The notes under the pieces: model-generated
Database searches by the model: none
What the model saw: only the letters and a program-made list of their open reading frames with translations
Told to the model about the DNA's origin: nothing
Source of the DNA: Thermoleophilia bacterium
GTDB lineage: Bacteria > Actinomycetota > Thermoleophilia > Gaiellales > Gaiellaceae
Direction of reading: 5' to 3'
Assembly: GCA_013362295.1 (NCBI GenBank)
Contig: JABFWJ010000355.1
Span: forward strand, 1 to 9,652
Length of the DNA: 9,652 nt
Translations under genes and position numbers: made by a program
Shown here: positions 1-4,890 of the stretch, one piece after another
How the letters are laid out: every line of letters starts with the position of its first letter
Position numbering within the stretch: the stretch's first letter is position 1

Positions 1-8
1 TCGAGCGC

Positions 9-494
9 CTAGACCGCACGCGGGTCGGCCTCGCCGCGCCAGCGGATGAGGAACTTCGCAGCCGCGTTCTCGCCCTTCTCCACCTCGGATTCGGGCACCG
101 GCGGCTGCTTGCCGCGGGCCGCCTGAGCCACGACCGTGAGCGTGGCCGACGAGAGCCGCGCGAGATCGTCGCGCGCCTGCGTGTCGTCGATGTCGACGAG
201 CTTCTGCATTCCCCACTTCGGCCCCAGCGTGGCCAGCGCCGCCTGGAGGTCGGCCGGCACCGAGCCGCTCGGATCCTGAAGATGGATCGCCTCGGTCGGG
301 GGGAGCGGCGAGTTGATGTCCTCGTCGACGAGGAGACCCCAGACGTTCTCGAACGGGTACTTCCCGACGAGCTCTTCGATGTCGACGCCGCGGTAGCGGA
401 GCGAGCCGCCGTCCTTGTCCGGCTCGGCGATCTCGGTCTCGAAAGCGAAGACCCCTTCGAGACCGGGACGAAAGTCGGTGTCGGCCGAAGCCAT
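9..494 (-). CDS. citA: Citrate synthase (CitA-type), N-terminal part, stopped by an in-frame TAG near the window edge
   Basis: Citrate synthase condenses acetyl-CoA and oxaloacetate to citrate in the cytoplasm. The 161 visible residues match my memory of the N-terminal third of actinobacterial citrate synthase 2: GLEGV (11-15), LRYRGVDIEEL (32-42), VWGLLVD (51-57), QARDDLAR (106-113) and FLIRWRGEADP (148-158). The family is about 370 residues long, and the catalytic His and Asp lie in the missing part, so this fragment alone cannot be active. After Val161 the frame reads TAG, then codons for Ala-Leu and the start of an Asp/Glu codon before the window ends. Homologues read V-K/R-A-x-D there, so the stop seems to replace one codon (for example AAG or CAG) inside a continuing gene. 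It is therefore an interrupted gene or a base error. The ATG at 494 has no Shine-Dalgarno sequence but lies 8 bases after a TACGGT box, which suggests a leaderless transcript. Family call is confident; the interruption is inferred from only two following codons. Confidence 0.85.
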   Translation of the reverse strand: MASADTDFRPGLEGVFAFETEIAEPDKDGGSLRYRGVDIEELVGKYPFENVWGLLVDEDINSPLPPTEAIHLQDPSGSVPADLQAALATLGPKWGMQKLVDIDDTQARDDLARLSSATLTVVAQAARGKQPPVPESEVEKGENAAAKFLIRWRGEADPRAV

Positions 495-502
495 CGGCGC
501 GA

Positions 503-508
503 ACCGTA
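503..508 (-). promoter_or_regulatory. Putative -10 box (TACGGT) of a leaderless citA promoter
   Basis: On the minus strand TACGGT fits the actinobacterial -10 consensus TANNNT. It is followed by 8 bases and then the citA ATG, so transcription would start at or next to the A of the start codon. No convincing -35 box and no Shine-Dalgarno sequence are visible. The same arrangement occurs before icd and the SDR gene in this window, which strengthens the call. Confidence 0.5.
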
Positions 509-533
509 CACAAAGGGCCGTTCGCGGCGACCC

Positions 534-550
534 CTCTAGCAGTGCTAGGG
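534..550 (-). terminator. Short hairpin over the protease stop codon, possible weak terminator
   Basis: CTCTAGC and GCTAGGG pair around an AGT loop (seven pairs, one T-G wobble) and span the protease TAG stop. It separates the protease operon from the downstream citA promoter on the same strand. No T-run follows, so intrinsic termination is uncertain; it may be only a small stem. Confidence 0.25.
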
Positions 551-1264
551 AGTCGCCACGAAGGCGGAGAGAAACGCGCGGGCGCCGGCGGTGTCGAGCC
601 GGTAGCTGATGCTCTGGCCCATGCAGTTCGGGTTGCCCATCGACGTGATTGCGACCACGGTGCTGCCGAGCAGGCGTGGGCCGCCGGAGTCGCCGAAGCA
701 GACGCCGCCGGGGTTGTCCGCGAGGCGCAGCTCGGTGGGCTTGACGTTCGTGTACGAGGACGTCGACCAGCGGCGGTAGCCGTCGAACGTGAACGTCCGG
801 TCGAAGTAGCCGTAGCCGACGTTCGTGAACGTCTGTGTCGCCACGCCGGCCTCCGCGAGTGCGTTCGCCGCGGGCAGTGCGTACGGCGTGACATCGCGAA
901 CGGGACGGTCGACCACGACGACCGCAACATCATGCGAATCGTCCTTCACCACGCCCCACTGCGGATCCGTGTGCGCCGTCCCGGTGCGCAGCGCCGACGA
1001 GCCCGCGACGTAGCGGGTGTCGAAGCTGACCCAGACGCGGTCGGACGCGAGCTTGCCCGTGCAGTGCGCGGCCGTGACGAACACGGTCGGCGACACGAGC
1101 GCGCCGGAACACTCGGGCTCCGGCCCATTGCCGCGGTCCGCGAGCAGCAGGCCGGCCGCCGGATGCGCGTTCCCGTCGATCGACCCGGACGTGATGGCGA
1201 ACGCCGGCGCCGCGACCACGAGAGCCGCGACACCGGCGAGGAAGAACCTCGTGCGACGGCGCAT
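545..1264 (-). CDS. Secreted trypsin-fold serine protease (peptidase family S1)
   Basis: This is an extracytoplasmic S1-family endopeptidase of 239 residues. A Sec signal peptide is clear: MRRRTR, a hydrophobic stretch at about 7-20, and an AFA motif ending at 23. The chymotrypsin-fold domain fills the rest. The catalytic triad is visible as TAAHC (His67), HDVAV (Asp112) and GDSGGP (Ser193). Cys52/Cys68 and Cys189/Cys214 match the usual disulfide positions. The residue six before the catalytic Ser, which sets the S1 pocket floor in trypsin, is Gly187 rather than Asp, so Arg/Lys specificity is not expected. Predicted cleavage after Ala23 would give a mature protein starting Ile-Thr-Ser-Gly, so the Ile N-terminus needed for the active fold may arise without a propeptide. 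The start codon overlaps the stop of the upstream micropeptide gene (TGATG), indicating translational coupling. It is the last gene of the TPR-micropeptide-protease operon. The natural substrate is unknown. Confidence 0.9.
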   Translation of the reverse strand: MRRRTRFFLAGVAALVVAAPAFAITSGSIDGNAHPAAGLLLADRGNGPEPECSGALVSPTVFVTAAHCTGKLASDRVWVSFDTRYVAGSSALRTGTAHTDPQWGVVKDDSHDVAVVVVDRPVRDVTPYALPAANALAEAGVATQTFTNVGYGYFDRTFTFDGYRRWSTSSYTNVKPTELRLADNPGGVCFGDSGGPRLLGSTVVAITSMGNPNCMGQSISYRLDTAGARAFLSAFVATP

Positions 1265-1389
1265 CAGCCGCCGCTCGAGAATCCGTAGGTGTTGCCGCCG
1301 TGGCCGTGACCGAGCTTGACCGCTGCGACGAGCGACGCGAGCGCGATCACGAACAGCATCACGGCGACAAGATTGATCTGCTTCTTCAT
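1264..1389 (-). CDS. 41-residue hydrophobic micropeptide with Gly/His-rich tail, possible exported peptide precursor
   Basis: I do not recognise a family. The peptide starts MKKQ, has about 20 hydrophobic residues (5-24), and ends in the short polar tail VKLGHGHGGNTYGFSSGG. It could be a single-pass membrane peptide or a signal peptide plus a small exported peptide; the VAA at 21-23 is an acceptable signal-peptidase site and would release the 18-residue tail. A longer in-frame ORF reaches further upstream, but this ATG is preferred. It has a purine-rich GAAAGGGGG ribosome site 8 bases upstream, it places the start after the TPR gene's stop rather than inside that gene, and the extension is a low-complexity Arg/Ser stretch as expected from a shadow frame. 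It begins 16 bases after the TPR stop, and its TGA overlaps the protease ATG. Function is unknown; a signalling or protease-partner peptide is inference from context. Confidence 0.65.
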   Translation of the reverse strand: MKKQINLVAVMLFVIALASLVAAVKLGHGHGGNTYGFSSGG

Positions 1390-1397
1390 GTGGATGG

Positions 1398-1406
1398 CCC
1401 CCTTTC
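1398..1406 (-). promoter_or_regulatory. Ribosome binding site of the micropeptide gene
   Basis: The minus strand reads GAAAGGGGG, 8 bases before the ATG at 1389. It is one of the stronger purine-rich ribosome sites in the window, and it supports the 41-residue start over the longer 84-residue reading. It overlaps the last base of the TPR stop codon. Confidence 0.5.
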
Positions 1407-2584
1407 TAGAAGTTGAAGTCCTGGAGCGCCTCGGCGGCACGGCGGTAGAGCGCCGTCGACGCCTCGAGATCTCCCCGGCGGCCATACAGATCGCCCTGCG
1501 CCATCCACGCGGCCGCAACGTGGCTGGCTGATCCGAGCGACTCGAAGAGCCACTCGGCCGCAGCGAACTCCTTCAGCGCCTCGTCGTCGCGCGACTGCTC
1601 CAGCAGCGCGCGTCCGAGGACGAGGTGAACGTTGCCGCGCTCGTCGACGTAGTCGTCGCGCTCGTCGAGGATCGACAGGGCGTGGCGCGCCTGCTCCTCC
1701 GCGAGCCGCGGAGCGCCGCAGCGAAGATGAACCTGAGCGAGCGACGAGACCGCCTGCGCGGCATCGGCGTCGTTGCCGATCTCGAGCGACAGCGCGAAGG
1801 ACTCCTTGAGGTATGCGACCGCGACCTCCGGCTCTCCGAGCAGGTAGCTCAGTCCGCCCAGGTTGTTCACGATGCGCGCCTCGGTCTGGTGGTCGCCGTT
1901 GTCGTGCGCCAGGGTGCGGGCGCGCTCGCCGTAGAAGCGTGCGAGCAGTGGATCGCCGCGCCGCTCGGCCACGATCGAGCACTGCATGAGCGCGAGTGCC
2001 TCGAGTCGGCCGTCGCCGAGCTGCGCGGCCAGCTCGACCGACCGCTCCGCGTCGACCTGCGCGGCATCCCATTCGCGCTGGCGCTGGTAGCAGCGCGCGC
2101 GCCATTCGAATGCCTGCACGCGGACGCGGTCGCCCGCGATCCCGCCGCGCTCGCCGACCTGCAGGGCGAGCGTGAAGAGCGACACCGCGTTGCTCACGCG
2201 GTTGCCCTTCAACCGGCAGCACGCGAGGCGGAACAGCGACTCCGCCCGATCGACGTCGGTGAAGACCACGGCCTCGGACAGCGACCGCGCGCGCTCGGCG
2301 AGCGCGTCGGCGGCCTCGATCTCGCCGAGGTAGAGCCGTGCCCAGCTCTCGCAGTGGAGGATGCCGAGCGCGAGGTCGGGAGCGGACGTCGCCGGGACGT
2401 GCGCCTCGCTCAACGCCTCGAGTGCTTCTGCGTACCGATGCGCCTGGACATGGCTCTCGGCCTGCGCGAGCGCGGCGGCCATCTCGGTGCGGCCGGGCCC
2501 GCTGACCGTCGCCGGCCGGATGAAGGCAGGCGTGACGGGAGGGAGATCCTGGAGGAGCGCCGCAGAGCTTTCCATGCCGCTCAT
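1406..2584 (-). CDS. Tetratricopeptide-repeat (TPR) protein, no DNA-binding or enzymatic domain
   Basis: A soluble 392-residue protein made almost wholly of about nine degenerate TPR helix pairs, at roughly 36-69, 73-106, 112-145, 155-188, 193-229, 234-268, 274-308, 315-348 and 354-388. Typical TPR spacing is visible in WRARCYQRQREWDAAQVDAE and NLGGLSYLLGEPEVAVAYLK. The first 35 residues are Pro/Ala-rich and look disordered. There is no signal peptide, membrane segment, HTH domain, nucleotide-binding site or catalytic motif, so the expected role is protein or peptide binding. The ATG at 2584 is the furthest upstream start possible, since an in-frame stop lies about ten codons before it with no start codon between; a second ATG at 2575 is possible. 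No Shine-Dalgarno sequence is seen. It is the first gene of the operon with the micropeptide and protease and is divergent from icd. A Rap/RRNPP-like peptide receptor is one inference; a general scaffold is the alternative. Confidence 0.8.
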   Translation of the reverse strand: MSGMESSAALLQDLPPVTPAFIRPATVSGPGRTEMAAALAQAESHVQAHRYAEALEALSEAHVPATSAPDLALGILHCESWARLYLGEIEAADALAERARSLSEAVVFTDVDRAESLFRLACCRLKGNRVSNAVSLFTLALQVGERGGIAGDRVRVQAFEWRARCYQRQREWDAAQVDAERSVELAAQLGDGRLEALALMQCSIVAERRGDPLLARFYGERARTLAHDNGDHQTEARIVNNLGGLSYLLGEPEVAVAYLKESFALSLEIGNDADAAQAVSSLAQVHLRCGAPRLAEEQARHALSILDERDDYVDERGNVHLVLGRALLEQSRDDEALKEFAAAEWLFESLGSASHVAAAWMAQGDLYGRRGDLEASTALYRRAAEALQDFNF

Positions 2585-2674
2585 CCAAGGTGGAGGTGCC
2601 CCGGCTGGGAATCACCGCGCCACGGCGCCGAGGCTCCCCGTTTCAGGTGACCCGGGGCAACCGGTGTCCGTGTG

Positions 2675-2680
2675 TACGCT
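2675..2680 (+). promoter_or_regulatory. Putative -10 box (TACGCT) of a leaderless icd promoter
   Basis: TACGCT fits TANNNT and is separated by 9 C-rich bases from the ATG at 2690, with no Shine-Dalgarno sequence between. This supports a leaderless icd mRNA and the choice of that ATG over the GTG at 2672, which would overlap the -10 box. The 105-base region 2585-2689 also has to hold the divergent TPR-operon promoter, which I could not locate. Confidence 0.5.
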
Positions 2681-2689
2681 CCGCCCCCG

Positions 2690-3772
2690 ATGGCACACCG
2701 AGTCACCCTCATCCCCGGCGACGGGACGGGGCCGGAGCTCACAGAGGCGACGCGCCGCGTCCTCGAGGCGACCGGCGTCGGCTTCGACTGGGACGTCCGC
2801 CAGGCAGGCGTCGACGTGATGGACGAGGCGGGGACGCCGCTCCCCGCAGAGACGCTCGACTCGATCAAGGCGAACAAGGTCGCCCTCAAGGGCCCGATCA
2901 CGACGCCGATCGGCACGGGCTTCCGGTCGGTGAACGTGGCCCTCCGCCACGAGCTCGGCCTGTACGCGTGCCTGAGGCCGTGCAAGAGCTACGCCGGCGT
3001 GCGCTCGCGCTACGAAAACGTCGATGTCGTGATCGTCCGCGAGAACACCGAGGACCTCTACGCCGGAATCGAGTACGAGGCCGGTACCGAAGAGGCCGAG
3101 CACGTGATCGCCGAGCTGAACAAGCAGCAGAAGAAGCAGATCGCCGCGGGCTCGGGCATCTCGGTGAAGCCGATCAGCCGTGAGGGCTCCGAACGCATCA
3201 TCCGCTGGGCCTTCGAGTACGCGCGCGAGCACGGCCGCAAGCGCGTCTCCTGCGTCACGAAAGCGAACATCATGAAGTTCACCGACGGCCTGTTCCTGCA
3301 GGTCTTCCGCGAGGTCGCGAAGGACTTCCCGGAGATCGAGCCCTGGGAGAACCTCGTCGACGCACTCTGCATGGGCCTCGTGCAGCGGCCGGAGGAGTTC
3401 GACGTGCTGGTGCTGCCGAACCTCTACGGCGACATCATCAGCGACCTCACCGCAGGGCTCGTCGGCGGCCTCGGCGTCGCACCCGGTGGGAACATCGGAC
3501 CGGGGACCGCGGTCTTCGAGGCGACGCACGGCTCGGCACCGAAGTACAAGGGACAGAACAGGGTCAACCCGACGGCGATGATCCTGTCGGGCAAGCTGAT
3601 GCTCGAGCACCTCGGCGAGCGCGCTGCCGCGGAGCGTCTGGAGCAGGCGGTCGCGGACGTCATTCGCGAAGGAGAGCGGGTCACGTACGACATGAAGCCG
3701 TCGCGCGACGACCCGACCGCGGTCGGGACGAGCGAGTACGCCGACGCGATCATCGAGAAACTGGCGGCCTAG
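2690..3772 (+). CDS. icd: Isocitrate dehydrogenase (isocitrate/isopropylmalate dehydrogenase family)
   Basis: Oxidatively decarboxylates isocitrate to 2-oxoglutarate in the TCA cycle; cytoplasmic, 360 residues, full length. The N-terminus RVTLIPGDGTGPE (4-16) is the family signature. Substrate residues are visible: the S80-V-N82 segment with Arg86 and Arg96, Arg117 in VRENTEDLYAG with Tyr124, and Lys191 in TKANIMK. The metal-binding Asp residues are probably Asp224, Asp248 and Asp252, in NLVDALCM and NLYGDIISD. The coenzyme loop reads HGSAPKYKGQN with Lys285-Tyr286. Lys-Tyr at this site is the NADP-type pair of E. coli Icd, whereas NAD enzymes usually carry Asp-Ile, so NADP preference is inferred. 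The Ser-x-Asn substrate motif argues for isocitrate rather than 3-isopropylmalate. The conserved N-terminus and the upstream -10 box set the ATG at 2690. A 22-base gap separates it from mdh, consistent with one transcript. Confidence 0.9.
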   Translation: MAHRVTLIPGDGTGPELTEATRRVLEATGVGFDWDVRQAGVDVMDEAGTPLPAETLDSIKANKVALKGPITTPIGTGFRSVNVALRHELGLYACLRPCKSYAGVRSRYENVDVVIVRENTEDLYAGIEYEAGTEEAEHVIAELNKQQKKQIAAGSGISVKPISREGSERIIRWAFEYAREHGRKRVSCVTKANIMKFTDGLFLQVFREVAKDFPEIEPWENLVDALCMGLVQRPEEFDVLVLPNLYGDIISDLTAGLVGGLGVAPGGNIGPGTAVFEATHGSAPKYKGQNRVNPTAMILSGKLMLEHLGERAAAERLEQAVADVIREGERVTYDMKPSRDDPTAVGTSEYADAIIEKLAA

Positions 3773-3781
3773 GCCGAGAAT

Positions 3782-3786
3782 GGAGG
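3782..3786 (+). promoter_or_regulatory. Shine-Dalgarno site (GGAGG) selecting the mdh GTG start
   Basis: GGAGG lies 8 bases before the GTG at 3795. An in-frame ATG at 3780 would place this site inside the gene and would add five residues not expected ahead of the Rossmann strand, so the GTG is preferred. Confidence 0.65.
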
Positions 3787-3794
3787 CTGGAAGG

Positions 3795-4696
3795 GTGAGC
3801 GACAGGCGTAAGGTCACCGTCGTCGGTGCCGGGAACGTCGGCGCAACGTGCGCGCAGGTGCTTGCGCTGCGCGACTACGCGGACGTCGTCCTCGTCGACA
3901 TCAAGGAAGGCCTGCCGCAGGGCAAGGCGCTCGACATCAACCAGATGGGCGCCGTCCTCGGCTACGAGCCCACCGTCACCGGTTCGAACGACTACGGGCC
4001 GACGGCCGGCTCCGACGTCGTGGTGATCACCGCCGGCCTTCCCCGCTCGCCGGGGATGAGCCGCGACGACCTCGTGACGACGAACGAGAAGATCGTCAAG
4101 GACGTCACGGAGAAGGTCGTCGACCAGAGCCCCGACGCGATCCTGATCGTCGTCTCGAACCCGCTCGACGCGATGTGCCACGTCGCGAAGAGCGTGTCCG
4201 GCTTCCCCAAGGAGCGTGTCTTCGGCCAGGCGGGGATCCTCGACACGGCCCGCCTGCAGACGTTCATCGCCTGGGAGACCGGCGCGTCCGTGAAGGACGT
4301 CAGCGCCGTTGTCCTGGGCGGCCACGGCGACCAGATGGTGTCGGTTGTCTCGGCGACCACCGTCGGCGGCGTGCCGCTGCAGCGATGGTCGAGCGCACCG
4401 CCAAGGGCGGCGGCGAGCTCGTGCAGCTGATGGGCACCTCGGCCTGGTACGCGCCCGGCGCCGCATCGGCGCGGATGGTCGACTCGGTGATGCTCGACGA
4501 GAAGCGCGTGCTGCCGTGCACCGCGTACCTCGAAGGCGAGTACGGCATCGACGGCCTCTACATGGGCGTCCCGGTGAAGCTCGGCTCGGCCGGCGTCGAG
4601 CAGATCTACGAGGTCGAGCTCGACGACGGCGAGCGCGCGGCTCTGCAGCAGTCCGCCGACGCCGTCCGCGACGTCGTCGGCGTGCTCAGCGCGTAA
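3795..4696 (+). pseudogene. mdh: Malate dehydrogenase (LDH/MDH family), broken by a frameshifting deletion
   Basis: NAD-dependent oxidation of malate to oxaloacetate in the TCA cycle. The first 195 residues (3795-4379) are a normal LDH-like malate dehydrogenase. They show GAGNVG (11-16) and Asp35 for NAD, the active-site loop GLPRSPGMSR with Arg84 and Arg90, SNPLD with Asn122, GILDTAR with Asp150 and Arg153, and GGHGDQM with catalytic His177. After GGVPL the frame changes: the original frame ends at 4430 after unrelated residues. The C-terminal third (AMVERTAKGGGELV through AYLEGEYG to the TAA at 4694-4696) continues in another frame. Only two bases separate the Leu195 codon from the Ala codon of the second part, while homologues have about 10-12 residues there. 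The lesion is thus a deletion of roughly 30 bases that is not a multiple of three. As read, the substrate domain is split and the product should be inactive. Assembly error is a real alternative. Co-oriented with icd. Confidence 0.85.
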
Positions 4697-4701
4697 AGGC
4701 T

Positions 4702-4734
4702 CGAATCTGGTTCGGCTGCGCCGAATCAGATTCG
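4702..4734 (+). terminator. 15-bp hairpin after mdh, possible terminator or REP-like stem
   Basis: CGAATCTGGTTCGGC (4702-4716) pairs with GCCGAATCAGATTCG (4720-4734) around a TGC loop: 15 pairs with a single G-T wobble. It begins 5 bases after the mdh TAA. No T-run follows, so it is not a classical intrinsic terminator, but GC-rich actinobacterial terminators often lack one. It is also the first member of the repeat array. Confidence 0.45.
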
Positions 4735-4823
4735 GATTGCCTCGGGCCGAACCTGATTCGTTCTCTGAATCAGATTCGGATTGCCTCGGGCCGAACCTGA
4801 TTCGTTCTCTGAATCAGATTCGA
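4702..4823. repeat. Array of six 14-base near-palindromes in three 19-base-spaced pairs, with a 44-base tandem duplication
   Basis: Six variants of a CGAATC(T/A)G(G/A)TTCGG core start at 4702, 4721, 4747, 4766, 4791 and 4810, in alternating orientation. Successive spacings are 19, 26, 19, 25 and 19 bases, so the array is three pairs with a 44-45 base period. The segment 4723-4766 is repeated exactly at 4767-4810, followed by 12 further matching bases. Each pair can fold as a stem: 15 bp with one wobble at 4702-4734, 13 bp with one mismatch at 4747-4779, and 12 bp with one mismatch at 4792-4822. A further 8-base inverted repeat (AGATTCGA/TCGAATCT, 4816-4823 and 4840-4847) bounds the right side. 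The block fills most of the gap between mdh and the SDR promoter and is visibly more AT-rich than its surroundings. Interpretation is open: operator array, REP-like element or RNA structure. Confidence 0.85.
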
Positions 4824-4875
4824 GCAGTTCGATTTCGCATCGAATCTCGGCTCACCCCGCCTCGGCCCGACCCGC

Positions 4876-4881
4876 TACCTT
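4876..4881 (+). promoter_or_regulatory. Putative -10 box (TACCTT) of a leaderless SDR-operon promoter
   Basis: TACCTT fits TANNNT and lies 9 C-rich bases before the ATG at 4891, with no Shine-Dalgarno sequence between. Spacing and composition match the icd promoter. The repeat array ends about 50 bases upstream, within reach for a transcriptional regulator. Confidence 0.5.
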
Positions 4882-4890
4882 CCACCCCTC

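Noticed and set aside
1..494. TAG read as a sense codon (code reassignment) in citA
   Set aside because: TAG is the natural stop of at least seven other genes here (protease, TPR, icd, PDZ-Lon, four-cysteine, LapA, aminotransferase), so genome-wide recoding is unlikely.
2617..2628. GCGCC-AC-GGCGC inverted repeat in the TPR-icd divergent region as an operator
   Set aside because: A five-base GC-only arm is expected by chance in sequence of this composition, and no second copy is seen.
1625..2650. Long plus-strand open frame of 341 codons opposite the TPR gene
   Set aside because: Its translation is low-complexity Arg/Ala/Leu/Val sequence without any recognisable motif, while the opposite strand encodes clear TPR repeats. 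It is a GC-driven shadow.
2672..2689. GTG at 2672 as the icd start
   Set aside because: It would add six Pro-rich residues before the conserved N-terminus and would overlap the -10 box; the ATG at 2690 fits the family.
2612..3817. 401-codon minus-strand frame opposite icd
   Set aside because: It mirrors the intact isocitrate dehydrogenase and contains no domain motif of its own.
4723..4822. 44-base tandem repeat as a CRISPR array
   Set aside because: The units are directly adjacent with no unique spacers between them, and no cas genes are nearby.
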